A DNA stretch of 64,000 nucleotides, from assembly GCA_002049455.2 (NCBI GenBank), contig KV918875.1, positions 139,128 to 203,127 of the forward strand, written 5' to 3'. The translations under genes and the position numbers were made by a program. The notes under the pieces were generated by a model. It ran no database searches. It was not told the origin of the DNA and was given only the letters and a program-made list of their open reading frames with translations. The stretch comes from Porphyra umbilicalis (lineage: Eukaryota > Rhodophyta > Bangiophyceae > Bangiales > Bangiaceae). Of this stretch, positions 1-11,600 are shown one piece after another (positions within the stretch are counted from its first letter, which is position 1; the number at the start of each line of letters is the position of its first letter).

Positions 1-438
1 AGTGGACCGAGGCAAGGAGGGTGTACAGGTTGAGGTGGTGGCGCCTCGGCCCCAGATGCTCGTGGTGGAGCCTCTGATATGGGCCGAGTGCGCGCCGCCC
101 ACGGACACGGGCAGGATGGCGCGCACAGGGGATGATCGTCACCGACGCCCAGGGTGCGTCGGCACATACGGCAGAACTGCCGCAGACCGCGCCGGCGCTC
201 CGTTTTTGAGATCGGACGCGGCGCGGGAAGAACCATGCTGCCGCAACGGCCGGTCCTCGCACAGTCCGACGCCTCGTGGGCAGGGAGCGAAAGGCGGCCG
301 CTTCTGCACAGAGCGGCCGCCAAAAAGGTGAGGCAGCCCGCCTTCCGCCGCACCCTCGTCCAAAAACGGTCGGGACCAGCGGCGGGCACAGAGAAAGACG
401 GCCGCCAAGAGCAGCGCACACGCGCACACGGTGCCGCC
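1..438. other. GC-rich flank, no gene seen
   Basis: Open frames exist on both strands but are Arg/Pro/Ala-rich and look like by-products of GC composition. I see no domain, splice pattern or RNA gene. Confidence 0.5.
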
Positions 439-651
439 GCGGCCGCCAACGACAACGGCGGCCGCGAAAAAGCGCGCGGACACGCACGTCCTCCCTCCCG
501 TGATGCAACGCGGCCGCCAACGAAAACGGCGGCCGCTACAAAGCACGCGCGCTCGACGTCTCCTCTCCCGCGCTGCAACGGCGGCCGCTGGCGACGATGG
601 CGGCCGCACGCACGCACGCGGATGCACAATGCTCCTCTCTCGGCGCCGAAC
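439..651. repeat. 71-bp tandem repeat, three diverged copies
   Basis: The 8-base palindrome gcggccgc occurs at 439, 458, 510, 529, 581 and 600. These are pairs 19 bp apart repeating every 71 bp, so there are three tandem copies. The DNA between the palindromes is partly conserved. Sequence just upstream (about 385-435) may be an older degenerate copy. Confidence 0.75.
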
Positions 652-2776
652 GGGTCACGGCCCCGGTGCGGTTGCCCCCGGCGCTGCCACCCCGCCCACA
701 AATGGTCCACAAACAGAGTCTGCCCCCAACGCAAGCGACCGTTCGAGACGATGCGCGGCGCCCCCACCCTGCCACTGCCTAGACGATGACAGAGGGGCCC
801 GCAGGGCTCCACCGCGGCCGTTCTCGACGGTCTCGCAGGTGGCACAACCCCACCGTACGCCCCAAAAACAGGCGGCCGCCCTCGATTGCCCCCTCGCTCG
901 GGGGGAATCGGGCGGCCGCCTTTCTTGCCAGTCACGCTCAGGGGCCCTGCAGGCCACGCCAAGCGTGGCACGCGTGGCCCGCAGGCCTCGCTCAAACGCC
1001 ACAGAGCTCCCTGCGCGACATGTGGCGCCCAGTCGGCCGTTCACGGTGGACGGCCAATCGAGGGTGTGGCCGGGGAGGTGCACAGCGAGAGTGCGTCTGA
1101 CCAATGAGCATGCGGATCGCTGACACAAAAATCGGAGGGGGTCGCACGATTCTGCGGCTCCGCAAGGGACGCGATCGTGCGTGGCCCCTGCCGCGTCTCG
1201 GCAGCCTTGCAGGCCGGGCCGCCCGACCGCCGCAGGCGGCCGCGTGGGAGCCCGCCCTGCGTCACGGTGACCGGCGGACACCACGCGGCCGCCTCACAGG
1301 CGCTTCAGAACAGAATGCTCCAGTGTCGATCGAGGCAAAAGCGCCACCAGATTGCACGCATGCTGTACGTCTGCCGGCTGAACGGACCAATGAGAGACCT
1401 ACAAATCACTGCTGTCAGTCGCGAGATGCGACAGCGCCGCGAGATGATGCGAGATGCTGCCAACGTGTCTCCGACATTTGTGCGTTTGACCTCGTCGTGT
1501 CTACTCGATCGGAAGAATTTGCAGCCATTTGAAGCCTATCGCGCTGCGTGTCTCACTTGACCGGCTCATTTGCTGACGATTGGGGTCCAGATCAGCGTGA
1601 TCGCGAGGTCGATCGATGGCCTGTTTGCTTGAAATGTCGCACTGGACTGTCGGAATGTGGACATCTCACGGGAAAGCCGCTCGCAAGCTCCAGTTCGCAG
1701 GTCGACAACCCAGCAACGTCACCTTCTCCGTTTCCCATACACTGCGATCTGCCGACAGAAGAAAACAAGTACTCTGGATCCGAGCGGAGCGGGTTCGCAG
1801 AGCCTGCGCATATCGCTGCCGAAACGCTTTTGGCCACTCATAGGCGCACACGTTGCGCTCTTAAACGGTTCGCAGATCGTTCGCAACCGACGTTGTTGGG
1901 TGTGCTCTCAGGTGCGAGCACACAGCGCGTTGATGAAATCTCGTGTCAGGTTCCAAGGTATCTGCAACAAGGCCGAACCGTATTGCTGCTCGACCCCTTT
2001 GCGTTCAGAGAGAGATCGAAAATGAGTACATAACTCCTCTTTGCCCAATCTTTAAGGAGAAGTTCACATCCTTCGAGACATATGTTGCGAGACTCGCCGC
2101 AATGATCCCTCGGAGGTCTCGGGGAAGAAGTGGAGCAAGACCCTGACGGAGGAAAGGATGTGACACCGGCCAGCATTGAGGATACATGCCAAAGATGCAT
2201 TGAAAGACACGGTCGCTTTATTGTTGCTCGGCGCGGGCACGGGTGGCAGAGCAGACACGAAATCGATAAGAAAGCCACGGTGTGCTACAGAGTCACGCAG
2301 ACATGTAGCTAACTGCACACAGCCGCAAACTCTGACAGAGCTACAGGCCACCGGACAACAGCAAGCTCACCATGTCAGCGACTCGCGGACACCACGCATG
2401 CATGTGCGTATGACACAAGTTACTCGACTTCGATGTCAGCAACACCCATTGGTTTGCAAAGAAACAGAAGCCAAGAAAGAGGAAGCCATCGCACATATGC
2501 ATGGTAAGGATACATGGGGGACGGGCGAGCGAACACGAAAAAGAAGTACGTGGTCAGTTCATCCAACCCATCCACCACCCACCCACCGCGCGCGTCACAC
2601 TATCCACACTGCGCCAGTGTGGATCCCCACCCAATCGCCACCACCACTAGTCCAGCGACTGCAAACGTCGTCCGGCCCGTCGTAGAGTGACTCCCCCCCG
2701 CCCCCGTGCGAGCTGGAGAGAATGCGTGGGATGGAGGGGATGCAGATAAGAATACGACAGGAACGAGGGCGGTCGG
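652..2776. other. Region without a recognisable gene
   Basis: From 650 to 1,300 the DNA is GC-rich and carries more gcggccgc palindromes (872, 912, 1236, 1285). From about 1,300 to 2,690 it is nearer balanced composition. Only short ORFs with no recognisable protein features are present, and I see no tRNA or rRNA. Confidence 0.5.
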
Positions 2777-2906
2777 CAGGAGGGTGGGCGGGGCGATCGA
2801 ACAGAGGGTGGCCGGGGCTTCCGGCCAGGAGGGTGGGTGGGGCGGTCGACCAGAGGGTGGGCGGGGCGGTCCGCCAGGAGGGTGGGCCGAGCGGTCGGCC
2901 AGGAGA
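2777..2906. repeat. 24/25-bp G-rich minisatellite
   Basis: About five units start with caggaggg or cagaggg followed by tgggcggggcgg-like sequence. They alternate between 24 and 25 bp, giving a higher-order period near 49 bp. ORFs across it are repeat translations. Confidence 0.75.
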
Positions 2907-4744
2907 GCGAGCGGGGATGTTGGCAGCACTTGTGCACTTGGGCGGCAGCCAGGAGCGGGGCTGGGGGCAGCATGGCAGTCACCTGCACACATGCCGAGGG
3001 CGCGCATTGGCGCCGCCCAGCACTTCGAATTATTATTAATCGCCCCGCTATCCCCAAGCACAAGGCTTGACGTTTTCCAGCCCGCTGGTTGGCTGCCCGG
3101 TTGACCGGGGGCGCATCCTGGGTCCCCATTGGTAGCAGACTATCATGCCAACAGGTACTGAACAAAGTCTGGCTGACACAAGCTACGACGGTGAGGCGTC
3201 CGAGCAGAGGTCTCCATGTGCCCGCAAGAATGCATACTGTGTACGCCAAGTCTGCCTTGAACTGGGTGTGAAGGGTGCCGTTTGATCGCGCAAGGAGGAC
3301 CTGCCCCATGACCCTGCCAGAGCTCTGCACGGCAATGCCAGCAGCCGTCCCACTCTAGCGACACCGTTTGCGCCCCCATCCTCCCCGACCCCCTCGGCAT
3401 GTATGTGCAGCCCCCCTCGCCCCCCCCCCCCTGCCAGCAGGAGAAAGGAGTGGGAGAGGACAGGAAAGGAGGCAAGCACAAGTGTCCGTGGTTGGGCGGT
3501 GCCCGCAGCTATTGGGAGTAGACGAGTACGCACATGGGTAGGGGTGACCAGGTGGGTGGGGTAAGAAGGTCTCTGGGGGTGTCAGAAAGCCTTCTCAGAC
3601 AGAGCCTTTTAGAGATCGACACAGCGACATTTGCGAGGATGGTGTCACGAGGTTTGCTGCATGGAAAAACATTTCTCTCACGACCTCTCACGGTTCGCAT
3701 ATATTTTAAGTTCTCCGTGACCCAATTTGACAACGTGCTGTGCACAGCATTCACGGCTGCATTCACGGCGTTCATCCGTGAATGCAATTTTCGGCGTTTC
3801 CTATCTCCCCCATCTGTTCATGCCCACAACTCAACCTTGGGCGCATGCGTAGCCGCATGATGAAGAGCGCCATCATGGTAAGCTCCTCCTCCAGCCAGGG
3901 CCGCATGAACAACGCACCCGGGGAGTCTGGCTCAAGCGCAGCGTCGCCCACCGCCCCGCGTCCTTTCAAACGACCACGCGGTGGCTGCGGGGCGAGCGGG
4001 GGTGACCGACGGCGCGGGCGGTCGTGCCCGCTGGGGGGGGCGCCGCCCGTGAAGGCGGCGGGTGGCGGCGGCCGCCGCTGCTCGGGTCGCCGCGCGGTCG
4101 CCGCGGCGGTTGGCGGCGGGGCCGACCGCCCCGCCGGTGCTGGGGGAGGCGTCGCGGCCGCCACGTGCAGGGGGGGGGGGGGGGCGCCGCGGCGGCGCGG
4201 GCGTGGTGGGGGGTCGACGCCCCCGGGCGGGCGGCGCCGGGGCGCCGACGACCGGCGGGCCGACGCAGACACCCCGGGGGGGTGGCGCCCTACGATGCGC
4301 GGCGCGCGGGCGACGTGGGCGGGTGGCACGGGCGGCGCGACGGGGGCCGCCTGACCGCGCCGCTGTCGTTTGTTGGAAAGCGGGCAGGTGAGGCAAACGG
4401 GAGCGCAAGCCGTCACGCACGCGCGTCGGGGATTCCAGGCTCGCCGATCATCTCCGCTCACGGCAGGCCGACGGGCGGTACTCTGCAGGGCGGCCACCGC
4501 TGCATCATCATTTGTTGCGACACGTCCGCTTTTTGAGCGGGTCCGCGTGCTCTTGGCGTGCGCCCCCCACGGGATGACGCCCGCCGTTGGTCCGCCTCCT
4601 GCTCGGCGGTCGGCGGCGGAGGAGATGGCACATGGGGCAACGGCAGAGGGCCCCAATGGCCACTGGGGCACCATGGTGGCCAGTCTGTGCTGTCGGTGAG
4701 GAAGGAGTGAAAGAGGGAGAAGGAGGCAACTATGGTGTGATATG
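2907..4744. other. Low-complexity GC-rich region, no supported gene
   Basis: Contains poly-C near 3,419-3,432 and G-rich triplet sequence from about 3,970 to 4,350, including a long G run near 4,170-4,184. ORFs on both strands cross it and are Gly/Arg/Pro-rich. A plus-strand ORF starting near 3,870 has a Ser-rich N-terminus, but nothing distinguishes it from chance. Confidence 0.4.
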
Positions 4745-4859
4745 GTCGTTGCGCCAAAAGCTGGACAGTCCCAGACAGGCGGATCGACGTTTGGGCCAAT
4801 CAAACGCACAAAGGCGCCTCTTTGACAGGCCTGGACTCTCCACTTTTTGGCGGAACGAC
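4745..4859. mobile_element. Small hairpin (MITE-like) element
   Basis: The two ends are inverted copies of each other over roughly 35 bp. The left begins gtcgttgcgccaaaa and the right end read backwards begins gtcgttccgccaaaa, with a handful of mismatches. Total length is about 115 bp with a short central loop and no ORF. This is the shape of a miniature inverted-repeat element. I could not find a clear target duplication or a parent transposase, so the class is an inference. Confidence 0.55.
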
Positions 4860-5292
4860 AATAGGACAGTGGCGTAGGTGTAGGTCGCCTGTTGTTTGGG
4901 CGTCCTTGCCCGGTGGTCATGGCACACTGACGGAAGCTGCACGCGCACGCTCTGCCCTCTTTCAAGGTGTGAAATCCAGAGTTTCGCAAGTCCACCGTGT
5001 TTTCGTAAACGCGCTTTCAGTTCACCGAATGTCGGCAAGGATCACTCGTCGGGCTGGGAGCCGACCCGCGCCTCAGCGCCCGAGTGGTGCGTGGGGTTCT
5101 CTGACCAAGGCGGCCGCTGCGACCCTCCCCCCCCTTTCCCCGTCCCCACAACCATCCTCCGCCCCCCACCCCCCCCGCACCCCCCTCGACCGCCTCGTCC
5201 GCCCGCTGCTGCTGCTGCTGCCGTACCCCCCCTCCCCCCCCCCCCCCGCGCGATCGCCCCGCCCGCCCGCGGCGCCACCGCGTCTGCCCACC

Positions 5293-6050
5293 ATGCTCCG
5301 CGCCGCGTCGGTGGGGCGCGCCCGGTCCGCCGCCGCCGCCGTCGCGTCCACCGCCGCGCGCGGCGTGCGGGGCGTGGCGAACCGCGTGTCGGGCCACGCG
5401 GGGTTGACGCGGGACGCCAACCCGCACGAGGTGCGTGGGTGCCCCCGCGTTTTTTTTCTCGTTTTTTTTTGTTTGTTCTTTTGTGTTGTTTGTGGGGGGG
5501 GGGGGAGGGGGGGGGTCTGCCTGCCGCCGCCGCTCGCTCGCGCCCGCGCCCGGCCGTTGCGCGCGGCGCGGGGCGCCGCGGCGCGGGCGCCGCCGCGGCA
5601 GGCTGTGGGCGCGGCCGCGCCGCGGGCGCCGCCCGCGGCGGCGGGCGCCGGCGGGGCGGGTGCCCCGGTCACCCGCCGACGGGGGGGTGCCCCGCGGGCC
5701 CCCCCGCCGACGGGGGGATGGATGGCGCCGCGGTTGCGTGCGGGGATTTTTTTTTTTTTTTTTCTTGCGTGCGCGGGCGGCGGGTGGAGCGTTTTTTTGT
5801 GTGTGGGTGTTTCTTGTCGCTCCGGTGCCGTTGCGCGCCGCGTGCGCGCGTGCGCGCACCGACGGCAACGCCGTTGGCCCCGCGGCCTGCGTGCCGCTGC
5901 GCGCGCCCGTCGTGGCGCCCCCCACAGTCCGTTCCCCCTACTGACACGCCACGTTTGGCCCGTGCCGTTTGCCTGCGCGTGTGTGTGCTGCTTTTTTGCC
6001 GCTGCCGCCGCGTCGGGGGGCTGGCGACGCTGCCATCCCGCCGCCCCGGT

Positions 6051-6145
<95 letters not shown>

Positions 6146-6431
6146 GCAGACGCTCCGTGCCCTCTACGCCGAGACGGCGGCGGCGCTCGACGCCATCCCC
6201 GCGTCGGCCGCGTACCGGCTCAATGTGGAAAAGGTGACGGCGCACCGCCTCGGGCTCGTCAACGCGACGCCCGACGTGGGGGCGCTCGAAGCCAAAATCG
6301 GCGTCGGCGCCGTGGAGGAGGTGATTGCGGCGGCCAAGGCGGAGCTGCAGCTCATTCCGACCATGGCCGAGTGGGCGCCGTGGAAGCTGCCGGACGGCAA
6401 GCAAAAGGTGGAGGTGACGCTCGTGGAATGA
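5293..6431 (+). CDS. NDUFA5: Mitochondrial complex I subunit, NDUFA5 (B13) family; two exons
   Basis: Accessory subunit of the peripheral arm of NADH:ubiquinone oxidoreductase in the mitochondrial inner membrane. Exon 1 is 5293-5430 (46 codons) and exon 2 is 6150-6431 (93 codons plus TGA), giving 139 residues; animal members are near 115 and plant ones longer. The donor is GAG|gtgcgt and the acceptor gcgcag|ACG, in phase 0. Residues 1-35 are rich in Arg, Ala and Ser without acidic residues, a typical mitochondrial presequence. The family signature follows: AGLTRDANPHE at the exon join, then IPASAAYR, PDVGALEAKI, VEEVIAAAKAELQL and MAEWAPWK, close to the known NAAYR, PDVKKLE, LEEVI and MREWKLW blocks. 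The 719-bp intron carries poly-T, poly-G and a GCC array ending at the acceptor. No other gene adjoins it closely. Confidence 0.93.
6051..6144. repeat. GCC trinucleotide microsatellite in the NDUFA5 intron
   Basis: An almost pure run of about 31 GCC triplets ends five bases before the AG acceptor at 6148-6149. It occupies the place where a polypyrimidine tract would normally be. Confidence 0.9.
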
Positions 6432-7176
6432 TTTGAGGGGGGGGGGGGGGGGGAAGGGGGGGGAGAGGCACCGCGCCGTGCCGGTCCCAAGAAGCCCGCG
6501 CGTGCGCTGGGGGAGGGGCGCGCGTGACGGCGGGGAGCCGAGTGGGGGGGGGCCGGCAGCGGCGGGTTCTGCGACCGCGTGTTGGGTGGCGTTGCCTCGT
6601 GCCTGCGGGAGGGTGCCGTGGATGGGGACGGCGCCGCCGGGGGTGGCATGGTGGTGGCGCAACCGCGTGCTTCTCAAAGCCTGTGGCTGCTTGTGTTTTT
6701 TTTGGTCCACCCGTGTTTCTGCTGTTGTGTGCTGCGTGCCACCCCATGTCGAGGGTGGGCTCCACCACCGACGGGCGCCTCGTGCATGGCGCCAACGAGC
6801 CCAACGTGTCTTGTGGGCGGCTCTCCCACGTCCGCCCCCCCCCCTAGCGCTGCCTCCCCCCCTCCCCCGACAGCGCGAGCGCCTCCCCCACCATCTGCGC
6901 GATGCGCACAAATGCTTCCCCCCCCCCCCCCACCCCCCCCCCGCCCCCCCGTGACCGCCGCACCTTGACGGTCGTCTCCTTCCCCCCCCCCCCCCCCCCC
7001 CCTCCCCAAACGAAACCACCACCGCCACGCCGTCGACCGTCGCGCGCATCGTGCGGTCACCGCGGCCGCCAACGTCAACGACGCCCGCCGCGCCACCCGC
7101 CGCAAACGACAGCGCCGTCTCCACCGCCGACCGCGCCAGCGGCAAGCGCAGCGGCGACACATAGTCCGCGCGGTGC
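6432..7176. other. GC-rich stretch 3' of NDUFA5 with poly-G and poly-C runs
   Basis: Long G runs follow the NDUFA5 stop (about 6,435-6,465) and long C runs lie at 6,918-6,950 and 6,981-7,003. On the minus strand two segments read like ordinary protein: about 7,185-7,005 (YVSPLRLPLARS, VDGVAVVVSFGEG) and about 6,920-6,860 (AFVRIAQMVGEALAL). These may be 3' exons of the minus-strand gene annotated next. Confidence 0.3.
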
Positions 7177-9015
7177 TCAGAGGGCGCCGCCCCCGACCGG
7201 CGGCGGCTGCCGGGGCCGTCTGACGCGGAGCGGCGGAGGGAGAGGATGCTGCGGCTCCGCGCCATGCCCCTCCCGCCGCCGCCGCCGCCCGCTGCGCCGC
7301 CGCCGCCGCCACCGCCGCCGTCGGCGGCGGCGGCGGCGGCGGCGGCGCCGTCGGGGGCCCCCCCGCCCCCCGCCCCGCCGGCTGACGCCCACAGCCGCAG
7401 GCGGCTGCGGTGTTTGCCGCCGCCACTCGAGGCCGACGCGAAGGAGGCGTCGGCGCTCGCCGCGCGGGCGCCGGCGCCGCGGGCGGCGCCCGCCGCCGAC
7501 GGGCGGCGGCCGCCCGGCGCGCGCAGCGGGGCGGTCACCTTGTCGCGGGGGTGCGCGTGCCGCGCCGACGCGGCGCGGCTGAGCGACGCTGCCGCCGCCG
7601 GCGTGCCCGCCGCCGCCGAGGGGGGGGGCCGCCGCCGCCGGTGGCGCCCCCACCACGCCCCCGGTGGGCGCCGGCGGCGGCAACGGCGGCAGCGGCGGTT
7701 GCCGCGCCGTCGGGCAGCGACACGCACGCGCGCAAGCCGGCGGGGGGGGGGCGACGGGTGGCGCCGCGTCGGCGGCGGCGGCGGGGATGGCGGGGCGGCC
7801 GGCGGCGGCGGCGCCTTGGGCGGGCCCGTCCCCGGTCGCCGCGCCCGGTGGCCGTGGCGGCCGCCGCCGTGCGGCCTTTGTGCCACCCCGACCGTGGCCG
7901 GCGGCGACACTCACGGCGGCACTCGCGCCGGTGGCGGCAGCGGCGCGCCCACCGCCGACACCGCTCCCCCCCGACGGGCCGACCGCCCCAGGCGTGTCAA
8001 TCTCCACCCACGCGGGTGACGACAAGTCAATCGCCCGCGCCGTCGACCAGTCGCTGGCGGCAGCCGTGCTGCGGCCGCCCCGCTCGGGGCGCGGGGGGCT
8101 CGGCCCGAGCGCCGTCAAGTTGAGCGGCCGCGGCACGGGGCCGCCACCGCCGCCCGGCCCATCGGCGGCGCTCGTAAAAGAGGCGGCGGGCGCCACGGGC
8201 GACGGCACGTAGGAGGAGCCGTCACCGTCCTCGTCGGTGGAGCTCTCCTCCTCCTCCCCCATCGGAAGGGACACGAAAAACGCCATCCGCGCGCCGCCAC
8301 CGTCCGGGGGGGGGGCGGCACCGCTCGCCGCTCGTGGCGCTGGCCCCTCCCCCGGCGGCGGGGAGCGGATGACCAGCGCGGCGGCGGTGGTGGGCGTCCA
8401 CGCCCACCGCCCCGTGTCTGGCGTCGAGGGGGAGGCAAAGGAGGCGTTGCCGCCGCCGCCGCCGCCACTCCCACTGCCGGCGCCCCCCCCATTGCCGCTG
8501 CCACCACTCGCGCCGCCGGCGACCCCCCCACCCCCGCCGGCACGCGTCGCGGCGCCCCGCCGGCGCCCCGCATCCTGCCGCGGCGACGCGGGCGTCAGCG
8601 CAAATGAGTCGTCGTCTTCGGCCGAGCCGACCCAGCCGCCGCGCGTCGCTGGCGGGGTGGCGCCGCCCGCCGGCGGGCGGCCGGTGCGGGCGGCGGGCCC
8701 GCCGGGGGCGCCCGTCGCGGCGGGCACCGTCGACGGCGCCGACGTCCACGAGGTGGACGAGGAGGCAACCGACCCAGACGTGGTCGGCGACGACGCCGAC
8801 GAGCTCGACGGCGACGCGGCGGCGCGGCGGCGTGCCGTCCCACCGCCGGCCGTCGGCAAGTGCAACGACGGTAGCAGCGGGGGTGGCAGCAGCGCCTGCT
8901 CGTCCCCGCCGCCGCGGTCGACGGAGGAGGCCGCGTCGCCCGACAGCATTTCCATCAGGTCGGCATACTCCTCCTCCCCGTCAGACGACGCGGTGGAGGT
9001 GGACGACGTGGACGT

Positions 9016-9051
<36 letters not shown>

Positions 9052-9092
9052 CCCACCGCCACGTCCCCCACGGGCCTTGCCGGTCGCCGCCC

Positions 9093-9144
<52 letters not shown>

Positions 9145-9909
9145 TGCCGCCCCAGCCCCGCGCTCCCGCCGGTCTGCCGACGGTGACGGGGTGTCGGCCA
9201 CGGCCGACGCGGCGGCCGCCTTGGCCGCCCGCCGCCGCCGCCGCGTCGCCGCCTCTGCCGCGCCCGACGGCGGCGCCGCGCCCGCCCGTGCGCGCGGCAG
9301 GGACCCCCCTGACGGGGGCGCCGCCGCGCCCGCGGCGGCGGCGCGGACGGCGCGGAGCTCCGCGGGCGTGGCGGGCGCGGGGGGCGCGGGGGGGGGACCA
9401 CCCCCGCCGCCAGCCGCGCGTCGGTGGCGGCCACCGCCGCCGCCGACGCGGCCGCCGCGCTGTGGGCGCCGCCGGTGGAGACGGGCGACGCGGCGGGGAG
9501 GGCGACGGCTTTGGGCCGCCGCCGCCGCCGCACCTTGGTGCCCTCCGCGCGCGTTTTGGCGGCCGCCTCGGGCGGCGCCGCTACCGCCGCCGCTGCCGCG
9601 GGGAAGGGGTTGCCGCCGCCGCCCGTGGCGGTCAGGGGGGCACCCTGCCACGCGGCGGCCGCATTCTCCTTGTCCGCCGCCGCTGCTGCCGCTGTTGTCT
9701 CCGCCGCCGCCGTTGCCGCCTTTTGCTCCGCCGCCGCCGTTGCCGCCTTTTTCTTTGCCGCCGCCGCCGCCTCTGCCGCCGCGGTGGCCGCCGCCGTCGT
9801 TGCCGCCGCCGCCGCCGACGCGGCAGCCGCCGCCGCCCCCGGCGATGGCACCAGCGGCGCGGGCGCACCCCTGCCGGCACCACGGCGACCCCCCCCCCCC
9901 CCACCCCAT
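7177..9909 (-). CDS. Possible gene for a low-complexity Ala/Gly/Pro/Ser protein
   Basis: A long minus-strand frame; 9909 is its first ATG, and the frame stays open upstream without ATG to about 10,419. I do not recognise the product. It is preferred over the equally long plus-strand frame because it contains mixed, acidic, protein-like stretches: SSDGEEEYADLMEMLSGD, MGEEEESSTDEDGDGSSY and TARAIDLSSPAWVEIDTPG. These are separated by poly-Ala and poly-Gly tracts encoded by GCC/GGC arrays. The carboxyl end runs into Arg-rich sequence, and better-looking protein continues in another frame between about 7,265 and 7,005. A spliced 3' end is therefore likely and the true stop uncertain. It would be a largely disordered protein. 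The antisense frame is probably its shadow. Confidence 0.33.
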
Positions 9910-10370
9910 CCCCACCGGCACCGCCCCCCCCCGCACGCTGCTCCCACACCGACCGCAGCGTGCGCACGCCCGCCTCCCGCGCGTCGTCCATGGCGCCGAC
10001 CGCCGCCGACCGACGGCGGGGCGTCGGCGCGCCCCCGCCGCCGCCGACGAGGCGGTGTCCCCCCCCCCCCACGTCGGCGCGCGGCGCCCGCGCGTCGACG
10101 CGGCGGTGGCGGTGCCCGCCGCGCGGGGCGCTGCGGCCCGCGGGGCGGGCAGGGGCGCGCCACGCGCGGCACAGCGAGCCGCCGCCGCCGGCGCGTGCGC
10201 GTCACGGGGCGGCGGCGGGTGGGGGGGGGGCGGCGCGCGGCGGGTGGCGGCGGCGCACGGGTGGGGGTGGGGCGGGGGGGGGGGGGGGGGGGGGGGTTTG
10301 GCCTTTGGGCCCCCGCCGCCGCGTGGCGGTCGGACGGCGGCCGCGGCGGCGCGTCGCGGCCGCTCCCGGC

Positions 10371-10475
10371 GGGCGGGCTGGCGGGCGGGCGGGCGGGCGG
10401 GCGGGCGGGCGGGCGGCACGGCGGGCGGGCGGGCGGCACGGCGGGCGGGCGGGCGGCACGGAGGGCGGCGGGCGG
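10371..10475. repeat. GCGG tetranucleotide array with 24-bp higher-order copies
   Basis: A long run of gcgg units is followed by three copies of a block ending in cggcacg. On the plus strand this is a dense G-quadruplex candidate. A separate run of about 23 G lies at 10,274-10,296. Confidence 0.8.
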
Positions 10476-11387
10476 GCGGGGCAGCGCCCCGCCCGCGGGG
10501 GACGCTACGCGCCCGCCGCCTGCCGTGTCATCAAGTGCGCGCGGCGGCGGGCGCTGCGGCGGTAGCCATGCGTGCGGCGTCGGGGGGGGGCAGCGCGCCC
10601 GACGCGGCACGCGGCGCGGGGGGGGGGACGCGCGGGGGGGGGGACGCGCGGGGAGAGGCGGCGGGGGCGGGCGACCGCGGCCACTCACGCCCGGCAGGCT
10701 CCGTGCACTTGGCCGCGGCGGTGCTCCGGCAAACGAGTGCAGCACGTTCTCTCCAGGCTTTTTTGCCAGACCGTCATCAAGTGTTCGACATTTTTTCTCT
10801 CTCGTACGATTGTGGCCCCCCCTGTTCGGCTGGCAAATGTGAAAATGCCGTTGCAGCCATCCTGCGCCGATCGTCGCGAAAAGGTACAGTCTGTATCCGT
10901 TATGTAGCTCTGGTAACACCAATTTGTAACGGTAACACTACAACTGACGATCGATTGGACCTCTATTGGTCGGCGGATCGGCCTCCGGCCCTCGATCGAT
11001 GGTCAAACGAACCGACGGAATGGACTATTGAAAATTCATGACGTTAAAAGTGGGCGCCTAACCCACGAAGCGACACAGAGGCGCCCGTCGCACCGCAGAA
11101 ACCCCCGGGGGGGGCGCGGCTGGCCGCATCAGCGGTGGTGGCTGCCGCCGCGGCGATGGGCAAGCAACGGTCGCGGCGGTGGTGGCGTACTCATCCTACA
11201 CAGTGGAAGTGGTCTCCTCTGCGGGCAGACGTTGCAGCAGGCAGTGTTGCCCCCGAGCCAAAAGGATCATTTCGCGGCCTTACGGCATCCGCGCAGGTGT
11301 GAGGCGGTCAGGTGGGCACAACTGGCGTGTTGTGGCTCTGCACGCAACCCGGGAGCACTGTTAAGGGTTGGGGCGTACACAAACTGC
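10476..11387. other. Intergenic, no gene recognised
   Basis: Composition falls from GC-rich to balanced near 10,740. Short palindromic cgatcgat motifs occur around 10,950-11,005. I see no coding signal. Confidence 0.4.
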
Positions 11388-11600
11388 CCTACTAGAACAT
11401 CCAACCAGAAATCCCAAGTTTTATGGCCCAAAATACCAGGTGAAGTGGCACAAAAAACCAGGTTGTGTGGCTCAATATCCCAGGTCGAAGACCTCCACAG
11501 CCCTGAAAAAAAGAACCTCAAGCTCATGCGGAATACCAGCTTGCCTGGGATCAACGGGCATCGCTGTGGCTCAGAATCCCAGGTACAACCTGGGATTGAA
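11388..11600 (-). repeat. Dispersed repeat with cccaggt/acctggga motifs (copy 1)
   Basis: The hexamer ccaggt or its complement recurs across this stretch, including the palindromic aatcccaggtacaacctggg. Read on the minus strand, the block near 11,400-11,450 matches 17,700-17,760 on the plus strand over more than 50 bp with moderate divergence. The two are therefore copies of one dispersed element in opposite orientation. Confidence 0.6.

Noticed and set aside
3772-4995. Minus-strand frame of 407 codons
   Set aside because: Pro/Arg/Ala-rich over the triplet-rich DNA, overlapping the hairpin element at 4.75 kb, with no domain. The opposite strand is equally open.
5073-7910. A minus-strand frame of 945 codons across NDUFA5
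   Set aside because: It is antisense to the well-supported NDUFA5 exons and mostly poly-Gly/Arg. Only the part near 7.0-7.3 kb looks protein-like, and that is noted as a possible exon of the upstream minus-strand gene.
8237-11041. A plus-strand open frame of more than 900 codons
   Set aside because: It is almost pure Pro/Ala/Arg and lies antisense to a frame with acidic, mixed-composition stretches. Long open frames on both strands are expected at this GC content.
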